A stretch of 10,695 nucleotides of DNA from Myxococcales bacterium (GTDB lineage Bacteria; Myxococcota; Polyangia; Fen-1088). Below, piece after piece: positions 1 to 6,862 of this stretch. The notes beneath the pieces were generated by a model. It was not told the DNA's origin. It saw nothing but the letters and a program-made list of their open reading frames with translations, and did not search any database. The first letter of the stretch is position 1. The number at the start of each line of letters is the position of its first letter. A program made the translations under genes and the position numbers. The stretch spans positions 11,349 to 22,043 of the forward strand of contig PMLH01000236.1 of assembly GCA_003159055.1 (NCBI GenBank), read 5' to 3'.

Positions 1-864
1 AGCCAGGACATCGTCAGCGACGCCTATCGAACCGACGTGCTTCCCGCCGGGGAGCGTGCCTCGGGCACCTCCACCTTCGTGCTTGGCTACCGCATCGCCA
101 TGCTGGTGTCCGGCGCCGGCGCACTGGCGCTTTCGGATTACATGGCGTGGCCCACGGTCTTCAAGATCATGGCCGTGTTGATGCTGCCGATGATCGTCAT
201 CACGTGGCGCGCGCCGGAGCCGGAAGCGGTCCGCCCACCCCGCACCGTGGCCGATGCCTTCACCAAGCCGTTCCTCGACTTCTTCGCACGGCCGGGCGCT
301 CTGCGCGGCATTGGCTTCATCATGCTCTACAAGCTCGGCGACTACGTCGCGTCGGGCATGATTCAGCCTTTCCTTATCAAGACCGGATTTTCGGGCACCG
401 AGATCGCCGCTTGGTACAAGGCGGTCGGATTCGCCGCCATGACCATTGGCGTTCTCCTCGGCGGCGGCATGGTGGCCAAGCTCGGCGTGCGCAAGGCGCT
501 TCTGCTTTTCGGCATTCTCGCCTCTGCCACCAACAGCGGCTACCTCGCGCTTTCCATCGTCGGCAAGAGCCACTTTCTTCTCGCCGCCGCCATCGGCATC
601 CACAACCTGTGCAGCGGCATGGCTGAAGCCGCCTTCATGGCCTTCCTGATGTCCCTGTGTAACAAGTCGTTCTCGGCTACCCAGTTCGCGCTGCTGTCGA
701 GCGCCTCGACGATCGTCGGGCGCACCCTTGGCGCCGGCTCCGGCTACCTCATCGCCGCCGCCGGCTGGACGGTCTTCTTCGCCACCACCATGGCCATGGC
801 CGCCCCTGCGCTGGTGCTTCTGACGTTCGTGCCGAAGGACAAGCCCGACCAGGCTCCGGGCTGA
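1..864 (+). CDS. ampG: AmpG-like muropeptide MFS permease (5' truncated by window edge)
   Basis: The frame is open from base 1 to a TGA at 862-864 (287 residues visible), so the N-terminal part lies outside the window; the in-frame GTG at 37 is internal. The first residues read SQDIVSDAYRTDVLP and are followed by LGYRIAMLVSGAGAL. This closely resembles the conserved QDIxxDAYR...LGYRxGMLVSG segment of AmpG permeases. Downstream are several hydrophobic helices separated by short charged loops, as expected for the C-terminal two-thirds of a 12-14 helix major facilitator protein. AmpG imports GlcNAc-anhydroMurNAc peptides from periplasm to cytoplasm for peptidoglycan recycling. The C-terminus is short and hydrophilic (PKDKPDQAPG). 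The gene is convergent with the methyltransferase, 49 bp away. The family call is firm; substrate specificity is inferred from similarity. Confidence 0.88.
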   Translation, partial: SQDIVSDAYRTDVLPAGERASGTSTFVLGYRIAMLVSGAGALALSDYMAWPTVFKIMAVLMLPMIVITWRAPEPEAVRPPRTVADAFTKPFLDFFARPGALRGIGFIMLYKLGDYVASGMIQPFLIKTGFSGTEIAAWYKAVGFAAMTIGVLLGGGMVAKLGVRKALLLFGILASATNSGYLALSIVGKSHFLLAAAIGIHNLCSGMAEAAFMAFLMSLCNKSFSATQFALLSSASTIVGRTLGAGSGYLIAAAGWTVFFATTMAMAAPALVLLTFVPKDKPDQAPG

Positions 865-903
865 TGCGCTGGCTGGCTCGTCCGTGCGCATCCGGCAGGT
901 CGT

Positions 904-923
904 GCGCGGTTGACTATCCGCGC
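904..923. other. Small GC-rich hairpin between convergent genes
   Basis: GCGCGG (904-909) and CCGCGC (918-923) form a perfect 6-bp stem with an 8-nt loop. The TAG stop of the methyltransferase (914-916) lies in the loop. It sits between two convergent genes, so a bidirectional transcription end is conceivable. No T-tract follows on either strand and the stem is short, so this is only a weak terminator candidate. Confidence 0.25.
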
Positions 924-1666
924 GTCTTGATCCCGCCGATGACCACCTCGCGCGTCTCGCGCCAGAAGACAGTCACGTACTCGAGGCCCGCACTGGTCAA
1001 CGCCTCCAGGTCGCTGGCCAACCCCTGCGGCTGGTCGCCTTCCTTCTCCTCCATCGCTTGCAGAAAAGCGTGCGTGCTGGCTTGGTCGGCAAAGCGCTGA
1101 TCGCGACCTGCCGCCCGCTCGACGATCCCGCGCACTCGCATGCGTTGGGTGAGCTCTTCCAGATAGTCGCTCTCCGCCCGAATGATGTCAGCGTCGAGGA
1201 ACCATCCGCCCGGATTGAGCATGGCAAAGGCGGTTCGGACGAGCCTGCGCTTGTCCTCGGGTGGCAGGTGATGGAGTGCGAACGACGAGACCACGGCATC
1301 GAACGGGCCCGCGCCACGGCAGAGATCCGCCAGGCTGCGAAAGTCGCCCACCCGGAAGTCGACCCGTTCCGCGGCCCTGCCCAGCCGTGCCCGCGCAAGA
1401 TCCAGCATCGCCCGCGCACCATCCAGCGCGACGGCGCGCACACCGGGACAGCGAGACAGCAGACGCTGGAGCAGAAATCCTGTTCCGGTTCCCAGATCGA
1501 GCACCGCCGATGGCGTGTGCTCGCCGGCCGCCAAGACTTCCACGATGACCTCCGCCATCCGATGCCGATTGGGGTGCATGATGTCCATGTCTGCGTCGTA
1601 GGCACAGACTCGGGCGAGGTCGTCGTAGGCAGCAATGCTCTTGTCCGTGTCGGTCATGCGGTCCAT
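914..1666 (-). CDS. Class I SAM-dependent methyltransferase
   Basis: The 250-residue protein has a Rossmann-type methyltransferase core. Motif I is VLDLGTGTGFLLQRL (about residues 55-69), the SAM-ribose acidic residue is in AVALDGARAMLDLA (about 79-92), motif II follows VDFRVGDF (about 102-109), and FDAVVSSFALHHLPPEDK (about 122-139) is the post-motif segment common in Methyltransf_11/25 enzymes. LNPGGWFLDADII is the next strand. The acceptor is unknown; small-molecule and quinone methyltransferases share this fold. The start is uncertain. ATG at 1705 would add a basic 13-residue extension (RRDCRVRRIRVR) unlike the family, while ATGs at 1666 and 1657 are closer to the first conserved helix; none has a clear Shine-Dalgarno, and 1666 is a compromise. 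The gene is convergent with ampG and appears to stand alone. Confidence 0.85.
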   Translation of the reverse strand: MDRMTDTDKSIAAYDDLARVCAYDADMDIMHPNRHRMAEVIVEVLAAGEHTPSAVLDLGTGTGFLLQRLLSRCPGVRAVALDGARAMLDLARARLGRAAERVDFRVGDFRSLADLCRGAGPFDAVVSSFALHHLPPEDKRRLVRTAFAMLNPGGWFLDADIIRAESDYLEELTQRMRVRGIVERAAGRDQRFADQASTHAFLQAMEEKEGDQPQGLASDLEALTSAGLEYVTVFWRETREVVIGGIKTRG

Positions 1667-1775
1667 ACGTACCCGAATTCGGCGCACTCGGCAATCCCGG
1701 CGCATGAATGCGAAAGACGAAGGTAGAGTCGACTATTTAGAGGTTGTCGGAAAATTGCGGTCCTTCGTCCAACCG

Positions 1776-2171
1776 CTATTTGTCGTGCACTGGGATGGTG
1801 ATGGTGATGCTCTGGGCGCCGAGCGTTGCGCTGATTACGTAGGTTGCAGCTTGGTTGACTATGACCGCCGGAGGGAATGATTGCGACGGGAGCCACCAAG
1901 CGATTTCCTCTCCGGCGGCGACGACGACGGCGTTGTCGCTCGCGGAGCGCTTGGGGAGTGTGAGGGCGTCGCTGCAGTTGTTCACGCCACCTAGCTTGGG
2001 CACCGCGCACACGGTGGAGTCACTCGCGCTTTGGCCACCGTACAGTACGAGGCAATCGGTCTTTGGCTCCGTGCGCACGGCGTCCGCCGCTTGCCAGCAG
2101 CCCCCCGTACACGCAGCGGTGGACAAGATGCAAGCGGTGAGGAGCAGGATCAGCAAAGCAGTTCTACCCAC
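1776..2171 (-). CDS. Small putative lipoprotein, function unknown
   Basis: I do not recognise the family. The start is set at GTG 2169-2171 because GGAGG (2177-2181) sits 5 nt upstream and a signal sequence begins immediately (VGRTALLILLLTACILSTAAC). The longer frame back to 2249 adds 26 residues with no signal-peptide character. Two possible lipobox cysteines follow the hydrophobic core: LTAC (Cys14) and TAAC (Cys21). The first is the better lipobox, but the signal before it is short. The mature part has further cysteines (CTGGC, TDC, TVC, NNC) and a beta-rich C-terminal half ending in SITITIPVHDK. The whole protein is 131 residues. It lies 62 bp downstream of the fibro-slime protein gene on the same strand and is probably cotranscribed with it, suggesting an envelope or surface role. 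No catalytic motif is visible. Confidence 0.6.
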   Translation of the reverse strand: MGRTALLILLLTACILSTAACTGGCWQAADAVRTEPKTDCLVLYGGQSASDSTVCAVPKLGGVNNCSDALTLPKRSASDNAVVVAAGEEIAWWLPSQSFPPAVIVNQAATYVISATLGAQSITITIPVHDK

Positions 2172-2176
2172 GTCAA

Positions 2177-2181
2177 CCTCC
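2177..2181 (-). promoter_or_regulatory. Shine-Dalgarno deciding the GTG start of the small lipoprotein
   Basis: On the minus strand GGAGG ends 5 nt before a GTG at 2171-2169. This, plus the signal sequence that starts right there, outweighs the ATG 78 nt upstream, which lacks such a site. Confidence 0.6.
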
Positions 2182-2233
2182 GGTGGGCCGCCACACGGCG
2201 ACCCGTTCTTAGCGAGATTCTCTTGCACAAGTG

Positions 2234-4663
2234 CTAGTTCGCGTGACACACGCTCGGGGCAGTACTGAAACCACTGAGGGTGATCTTGAAGGTCGACGAT
2301 TGGGACTGGCGCTCGGCCTGGAACACCGCCACCTCGTAGACGTTGCCCGCGACGAGCCGGAACTTGGTTGCGGCCGCGCCGTCAAGCGTGACCGATCCCT
2401 CGACGGGAGTGTGAATCCCGCCAATGTCGACGGCGAGCTGCTTGTTGATGAACACCCAGACGTCGTCGTCACCGGTGATGTCGAGCTTATACGTCTTGTC
2501 CGCCTCATACTTGAACCAGTAGCGGATCTCGCTCGTGAAACTGAAGTTGTGCATGCGCTTGTTTCCCGAAGCGTCGAGATCGAAGGGCCAAGTCTTGGTG
2601 GCGTCGTAGAGCGGCGGTATCACGGCGGCAGCCCGCTCACTCGCTGGCGTGAAATTGTCATCATCGACGGGGAAGAAGAGCGGCGTTCCGTCGACGGTGC
2701 TCACAACGAAGATCCCTTGGTAGGTACCGGTGGTGTCAGTCACGCACCTGAGCATGGTCTCGCCTTGGGCGATTCGCGTGTCACAGGGGGTCGGCACAAC
2801 ACCCGCATCGAGCTGCTGCGTACACGGAATCTTGGCGCCATTACCGTCCAACACCTCGCTGCCGACCGAGCCGCACCAGTATTCCGTCTCCGTCACAGGC
2901 CACTGCTCGCCGTTGGCACCCCAGCGGTTGGCAAAGGTGCCGTTTCCGGTGCTCCACAGCGGCAGCTTCGACGCCGTTGCGTGGTTTACGCCCGAGGTAT
3001 TGCGGTACCACGAGGCAAATGAATCACTGCTGGCAACGTGAATCCCGCTTCCGACCATGCCGGTGTAGACGGGTTTGCCGTCGGTGTCGAGAGCGGGGTT
3101 GACCATGCCTGGGGATGCCGCGTTCTGGCCAGTGACGCCCGGCTCGAAGTCGGTCGGGTTGTGAAAACGGAAGTCCCGGTACACAGCCGGCACCAGGATG
3201 GAATCGCCGAGAGCCGGCTGCGAGCAAGTGAAGCCCGGCTCGACCTTGCAGGTCGACGAGCAGCCGTCGCCGTCGATCGTATTGCCGTCGTCGCAGTCCT
3301 CGCCGACCACGAGGCCGTCGCCGCATTTCGAGGTGCAGGGACCGACGCCGGCGCAGATCGGTTCGTTCTGGCAGTCCGACGAGCAGCCATCGAAGGGCAT
3401 GGTGTTGCCATCGTCGCATCGTTCCGGAGCGACCACGACGCCGTCGCCGCACCCAGCAGGCAGGGTCCACGGAGGTAGCGTGGTGCCACCCGCGCCGCCA
3501 GTCCGAACCGTGGTGCCCCCCACGCCGCCGGCTCCACCCGATCCTGTCGCAACCGTTCCGCCCGCACCACCGCGACCACCCGCCCCGCCACCGCCGGCGA
3601 TGGGCGCGTCCACCTGCCCGCCGCCGTCCGGGGAAACGCTGGGGCATGTGCCAGTGCCGGGGGCTAGGCACACGCCGCCCGAGCAGCAGCCTTGGTTGCA
3701 GGCGTTGGCGGCGCAGCAGATGTCGCCGAGGCTTCCGCATTGGGAGCACACACCGCTGCTGCCGCTGCTCGTGCAGGCCATTCCGGTCTGACATGCAGAG
3801 GTGGCCGTGCCTCCCGCGCAGCAGGACTGGCCCAGACCGCCGCAGCCGGTGCAGGCTCCACCCTTGCACAGAAGCCCTTCGTAGCAGAGGTTCGCGCAGC
3901 AAGGCTGGCTCGCGCTCCCACAAGCAGAGCAGCGACCAGCCTGGCACGTTCCCCCCTTGTCGCCGCAGGCATTTCCCTCCGCCGCGCAGACATTGTTGTA
4001 GCAACAACCGGGGCTCTCGCATTGGCTGCCGGTACAGCACACGCTGCCGGGCGTGCCACAAGCCACGCAGACGTTGTCGCTGCTGCACAGGGCATTCTTT
4101 CCGGTGCACGTGCCGGTGCCACCGCTGGCGCTGCTGCAACATCGCTGGCCGAGATCACCGCACTTCGTGCAGGTTCCTCCGCTGCAAATCGTTCCGGGCG
4201 AAGTGCAAATCCCTGTCGCGGGAGTGGCGCCACAACACGATTCACCGGGGCCACCACAGGTTCCGCACGACCCTGCGCTGCAAATGCCGCCGCCAAGATT
4301 GATGCACGCAGTGCCCTGGGCCACGCAAATCCCAGATGCGCAACAGCCGCCGCCGGTACAGCTGTTGCCGTCACAGCATAGCGTGCCAGGTTGCCCACAG
4401 AGCGGCGCCGTGGCGGCGTCAGCGCCCGGCGTACTGCCGCCAGTGCCGACGATGCCGCCACCACCTTGCAGAGACAATCCACCGATCCCGCCGACGCCGA
4501 TGCCACCTGAACCGTCCGGTTGGACGATTCCGCCATTGCCGACCAATCCACCGTCGCTCCCCACATTGCCGTTGCTGGACCCGCCACAGTCTGTAACGCT
4601 GCCCAGGGCGGCGCCCACCGTCAAAACCAGAAGCAAGGCTGAATAGTGTCGGGTCGAAACCAT
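2234..4663 (-). CDS. Secreted Cys-rich, fibro-slime domain protein
   Basis: The protein has 809 residues. The start is ATG 4661-4663, preceded by AGGAG (4671-4675) with 7-nt spacing; an ATG 42 bp upstream lacks this site. Order of parts (approximate residues): signal sequence 1-26 (STRHYSALLLVLTVGAALGS, then VTDC, a poor lipobox because of Asp at -1); Gly-rich linker 27-85; cysteine-rich region 89-340 with seven units beginning CGxxGxxCC or a close variant; Gly-rich linker 347-397; two CGDG...CDDGNT...DGCSSxC repeats (about 405-482), the DUF4215/Myxococcus cysteine-rich type; and a fibro-slime domain from about 490 to the end. The last includes VYRDFRFHNPTDFEPG, the GDDDVWVFINKQLAVDIGG core and AVFQAERQSQSSTFKITLSGF. 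The domain is known from Dictyostelium-like and myxobacterial extracellular proteins. The likely role is a disulphide-rich surface or matrix protein; the ligand is unknown. The small lipoprotein gene follows it. Confidence 0.88.
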   Translation of the reverse strand: MVSTRHYSALLLVLTVGAALGSVTDCGGSSNGNVGSDGGLVGNGGIVQPDGSGGIGVGGIGGLSLQGGGGIVGTGGSTPGADAATAPLCGQPGTLCCDGNSCTGGGCCASGICVAQGTACINLGGGICSAGSCGTCGGPGESCCGATPATGICTSPGTICSGGTCTKCGDLGQRCCSSASGGTGTCTGKNALCSSDNVCVACGTPGSVCCTGSQCESPGCCYNNVCAAEGNACGDKGGTCQAGRCSACGSASQPCCANLCYEGLLCKGGACTGCGGLGQSCCAGGTATSACQTGMACTSSGSSGVCSQCGSLGDICCAANACNQGCCSGGVCLAPGTGTCPSVSPDGGGQVDAPIAGGGGAGGRGGAGGTVATGSGGAGGVGGTTVRTGGAGGTTLPPWTLPAGCGDGVVVAPERCDDGNTMPFDGCSSDCQNEPICAGVGPCTSKCGDGLVVGEDCDDGNTIDGDGCSSTCKVEPGFTCSQPALGDSILVPAVYRDFRFHNPTDFEPGVTGQNAASPGMVNPALDTDGKPVYTGMVGSGIHVASSDSFASWYRNTSGVNHATASKLPLWSTGNGTFANRWGANGEQWPVTETEYWCGSVGSEVLDGNGAKIPCTQQLDAGVVPTPCDTRIAQGETMLRCVTDTTGTYQGIFVVSTVDGTPLFFPVDDDNFTPASERAAAVIPPLYDATKTWPFDLDASGNKRMHNFSFTSEIRYWFKYEADKTYKLDITGDDDVWVFINKQLAVDIGGIHTPVEGSVTLDGAAATKFRLVAGNVYEVAVFQAERQSQSSTFKITLSGFSTAPSVCHAN
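3440..4400 (-). repeat. Tandem Cys-rich repeats and Gly-rich linker within the fibro-slime gene
   Basis: Translation of this part gives seven tandem units of roughly 30-45 residues, each opening with a CG-x-x-G-x-x-CC pattern (CGQPGTLCC, CGGPGESCC, CGDLGQRCC, CGTPGSVCC, CGSASQPCC, CGGLGQSCC, CGSLGDICC). They are followed by a Gly-rich segment. The units differ in sequence and length, so this is an old protein-level repeat and not a recent DNA duplication. The boundaries given are approximate. Confidence 0.75.
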
Positions 4664-4704
4664 GCGGATCCTCCTGGACATTCGACAATGGGCGAGGCAC
4701 GCCA

Positions 4705-4710
4705 ATCATA
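4705..4710 (-). promoter_or_regulatory. Possible -10 element (TATGAT) before the fibro-slime gene
   Basis: The minus strand reads TATGAT at 4710-4705, which would place a transcript start near 4698 and give a leader of about 35 nt containing the AGGAG site. No convincing -35 hexamer lies 16-18 nt upstream, so the assignment is weak. It competes with the -24/-12 candidate at 4747-4761. Confidence 0.25.
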
Positions 4711-4745
4711 CCTGAGAAGGAAGGTCAGGTGGTCTCTAGGAACTC

Positions 4746-4761
4746 CGCGCGCTCCGTGCCA
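4746..4761 (-). promoter_or_regulatory. Possible sigma-54 (-24/-12) promoter before the fibro-slime gene
   Basis: On the minus strand TGGCACG (4761-4755) matches the -24 box completely, and the invariant GC of the -12 box (4748-4747) is 10 nt after the GG. The two T residues usually preceding that GC are absent (here GCGC). The predicted start near 4735 leaves a leader of about 72 nt before ATG 4663. It could be chance in GC-rich DNA. Confidence 0.3.
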
Positions 4762-4793
4762 CAAGCGGAAATGTCGGCCGATAGTGATTGATG

Positions 4794-5405
4794 TCACTTG
4801 CCCGACTTGTCCGTGCACTCGGCGACAAGTTGGTCAAGGTCTATCGAACGCATGGGAATCCCGAACACGGCCGAATTCGGCGGAAGATCGCGACTGACCA
4901 CGGTGTTGGCGCCGACGTAGCAGCCGTCGCCGATCTTGACCCCACCGACGATGCAGACGCCGGGGCCCAGCTCCACGCGATTGCCGATCTTCGGCACCCT
5001 GGTTTCGTTGCGGCGGGAAAGCCCGACGGTGATCGAATGTGAAATGGTGACGTCGTCGCCGAATTCGCCAGCACCGAGCACCATGCAACCATGATGGCCC
5101 AGGCGAAAACGCCGCCCGACCTTTACGTTGTAGGGCAGATCGATGCCCCACATCGCAACGACGCTGCGATAGGCGGCCCGGTAGAGCATGGTCATCGGTC
5201 CACGCAGAAGCTTCGGCTTGATCGACATGCGCCAGTTGCCGAACCGATGCACGGCCACGGTCCAAAATCCTGGCGACAACAAGCTCTTGTCGTGGGTGCG
5301 AAAGTCCTCCGCCACCAGCGACAGAAATCCGATGTCAGACGGATTGGCGTTGCTGTCGCCGACGGAGGTTTCCACGCGCGGACGGGATTGGCCGAAGCTT
5401 GTCAT
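4794..5405 (-). CDS. Hexapeptide-repeat acetyltransferase, CysE/WcaB type (second of a tandem pair)
   Basis: The 203-residue protein is probably a cytoplasmic acetyl-CoA-dependent O-acetyltransferase. The N-terminal helical part contains LVAEDFRTHDKSLLSPGFW and AVHRFGNW, as in serine acetyltransferase-like enzymes of polysaccharide clusters. The C-terminal half is a left-handed beta-helix of hexapeptide repeats (IGNRVELGPGVCIVGGVKIG, then VGANTVVSRDLP and GIPMRSI). By hand alignment to E. coli CysE (DIHPAAKIGRGIMLDH), Asp89 of DLPYNVKVGRR and His104 of LGHHG align with the catalytic Asp143/His158. The start ATG (5403-5405) overlaps the TGA of the upstream paralogue as ATGA, indicating translational coupling; a longer frame to 5570 runs into that gene and is rejected. 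The substrate could be serine or a sugar or surface-polymer hydroxyl. No cysteine-synthesis gene lies nearby, which favours the latter. Confidence 0.85.
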   Translation of the reverse strand: MTSFGQSRPRVETSVGDSNANPSDIGFLSLVAEDFRTHDKSLLSPGFWTVAVHRFGNWRMSIKPKLLRGPMTMLYRAAYRSVVAMWGIDLPYNVKVGRRFRLGHHGCMVLGAGEFGDDVTISHSITVGLSRRNETRVPKIGNRVELGPGVCIVGGVKIGDGCYVGANTVVSRDLPPNSAVFGIPMRSIDLDQLVAECTDKSGK

Positions 5406-6007
5406 TTGGGGATGATCCGGGCGGGAACGCCGAACACGGTCACGCCGGGTGGAACCTCTTGCATGACCACGCTGTTGGCCCCAACGAAGGAACCCTTGCC
5501 CAGATGGACGCCACCGAGCACGCATGCGCCAGAACCGATGTCCACGTTGTCTTCCACGACCGGCAGACATTCTGGCCGGCCGGCGTCGCGGGCGCGCAGC
5601 GGCCCAAAGGTGGTGTCCTGGCGAATGTGCACGTCGTTACCGATCGACCTGGCGTGAAGCAGGATCGATCCATGGTGCCAGATGCGCAGCCTGCGACCGA
5701 TTTGCGTCGATGCGGGCAGGCTGATCCCCCAGACCCAATCGACACCAGTCGACAGGATCTGATGGGCCAGCGCCAGCGGCCGCCGCAAGATCGGCGATTT
5801 CAGGCGCTGGCTGCGCGCGCCCAGGCGATGGACGGCGATGGCCCAGAAACCAGGTTCCAGCCAAAGTCGGTCGTGGGTTTCAAAATCCTCGGCCCACAAT
5901 TCCCGCAAAGGCAATGCCTCCGCTGCCCGCTGGTCCTCGTCGGCCGACGCGCTCCCGTCTTGCTGTAGCGAAGGCTGCGTCTTGGGCGGTGGAGATTCAG
6001 AAACCAT
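5402..6007 (-). CDS. Hexapeptide-repeat acetyltransferase, CysE/WcaB type (first of a tandem pair)
   Basis: The 201-residue protein is a paralogue of the following gene, with the same order of parts: a variable hydrophilic N-terminus (about 1-30), LWAEDFETHDRLWLEPGFW and AVHRLGAR, then the beta-helix with HHGSILLHARSIGNDVHIRQ, VDIGSGACVLGGVHLGKG, VGANSVVMQEVPPGVTVFGVPARII. His111 aligns with the CysE catalytic histidine (E. coli His158), but the position equivalent to Asp143 is Ser96 (GISLPAST), unlike the neighbour. This argues against classical serine acetylation and for another acceptor, such as a polysaccharide. Its TGA overlaps the next ATG by 4 bp, so the two are expected to be made in equal amounts and may act together. 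The start at 6007 has no strong Shine-Dalgarno. The gene is divergent from the hemolysin III gene. Confidence 0.83.
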   Translation of the reverse strand: MVSESPPPKTQPSLQQDGSASADEDQRAAEALPLRELWAEDFETHDRLWLEPGFWAIAVHRLGARSQRLKSPILRRPLALAHQILSTGVDWVWGISLPASTQIGRRLRIWHHGSILLHARSIGNDVHIRQDTTFGPLRARDAGRPECLPVVEDNVDIGSGACVLGGVHLGKGSFVGANSVVMQEVPPGVTVFGVPARIIPK

Positions 6008-6126
6008 CGTGGGTCACTGCAAATGTACGCTGAGCTCATGCCACCGGGCAAGACGCGACCCGGCGCAGATCTTCTTTCCGTAAAGGATTGTCAAGTCCGT
6101 GGACAAGCCCCTGGTTCCGCGCGACC
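6008..6126. other. Divergent intergenic region
   Basis: This 119-bp gap separates the divergent acetyltransferase pair and the hemolysin III gene. On the minus strand a perfect TTGACA (6094-6089) could be a -35 box for the acetyltransferases, but the hexamer 17 nt downstream (GATCTG) is a poor -10. No clear ribosome-binding site precedes either gene and no hairpin was found. Confidence 0.3.
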
Positions 6127-6801
6127 ATGCCGGACCTCCCGATGCCACCCGAGCAACCGGTCCCGGCAGACTGCCCTTGCCCAGCCACCGAGGAGCGTTT
6201 CAACGCCCTCACACACCTCTTCGGTGCTGCGTTGGCGCTGCTGGGAACCGCGATCCTGATCGCGCTGGCCGCGAGGCGGGGCGATCCCTGGCGAATCGCG
6301 AGTTTCGCCGTCTACGGAGCTGTGCTGGTCGCCCAGTACGTCTCGTCCTTCCTCTACCACTCGGCCCAAGGGCCGGCGAAGGCCACCCTTCGCAACATCG
6401 ACCACTGCGCAATCTACCTGCTGATTGCCGGCACCTACACGCCGTTCACGCTGGTCACCCTGCGTAACCATTGGGGTTGGCCTCTGTTCTGCGCCATCTG
6501 GTTTCTAGCAGCCATCGGACTTCTGCAAGAGATCTGGCTTCCCAAACGAAGCCGGCTCCTTTCCCTCGCGACCTACCTTCTGATGGGGTGGCTGGCGCTC
6601 CTGGCCCTGGCACCTTTGCTGGCAAGCCTGACCGCCAAGGGCTTCGCCTGGCTGGCGGCAGGAGGATTGCTCTACACCGGCGGGATGTACTTCTACGTTG
6701 CCAGCAAGAAGGGCATGCGCCACGGCCATGGCATCTGGCACCTCTTTGTGCTGGGCGGAAGCGCGTGCCACTATCTCGCCGTCCTGCTCTTTGTGGCCTA
6801 G
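6127..6801 (+). CDS. Hemolysin III / PAQR family membrane protein
   Basis: The 224-residue integral membrane protein has about seven helices and the HlyIII signature residues. Present are SSFLYHS (His at about 78), NIDHCAIYLLIAGTYTPF (Asp92, His93) and the C-terminal HGIWHLFVLGGSACHY (His205, His215). In the related PAQR/adiponectin-receptor family, histidines and an aspartate at these places bind a metal ion and support a hydrolase-like activity. Bacterial members were named from a haemolytic Bacillus protein, but their native role is poorly known, so 'hemolysin' should not be taken literally. The start is uncertain. ATG 6127 gives a normal length for the family; a TTG at 6088 has AAAGGA almost touching it; the conserved part begins only at ERFNALTHLFG. 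It is divergent from the acetyltransferases and 61 bp before the secreted protein gene. Confidence 0.88.
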   Translation: MPDLPMPPEQPVPADCPCPATEERFNALTHLFGAALALLGTAILIALAARRGDPWRIASFAVYGAVLVAQYVSSFLYHSAQGPAKATLRNIDHCAIYLLIAGTYTPFTLVTLRNHWGWPLFCAIWFLAAIGLLQEIWLPKRSRLLSLATYLLMGWLALLALAPLLASLTAKGFAWLAAGGLLYTGGMYFYVASKKGMRHGHGIWHLFVLGGSACHYLAVLLFVA

Positions 6802-6852
6802 TGCCCGAGTTTTTTGCCGAGCCTCCACCCGGGCCTTGATGTAGACAGACGC

Positions 6853-6857
6853 AGGAG
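6853..6857 (+). promoter_or_regulatory. Shine-Dalgarno for the secreted protein gene
   Basis: AGGAG lies 5 nt before ATG 6863, and the signal peptide begins at that ATG, which fixes the start. Confidence 0.7.
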
Positions 6858-6862
6858 ATCCC

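Noticed and set aside
1058..1726. Long plus-strand open frame opposite the methyltransferase
   Set aside because: It is antisense to a gene with intact family motifs and shows no recognisable protein features; such frames are common opposite GC-rich genes.
3024..4587. Several long frames on both strands over the Cys-rich region
   Set aside because: Their translations are Arg/Ala/Pro-rich low-complexity sequence, produced by the GC-rich repeats of the real minus-strand gene.
6028..6043. GG-N10-GC pattern (TGGCATG...GC) on the minus strand before the acetyltransferases
   Set aside because: The -12 part is CAGCG and the start would be only 10 nt before the ATG; this quality is expected by chance in such DNA.
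6088..6126. TTG 6088 as start of the hemolysin III protein
   Set aside because: The purine-rich AAAGGA touches the TTG, leaving no spacing, and the extra 13 residues are not family-like; ATG 6127 is preferred, though not proved.
6802..6862. T6 run (6810-6815) after the hemolysin III gene as terminator
   Set aside because: No stem precedes the T-run, so it is not a recognisable intrinsic terminator.
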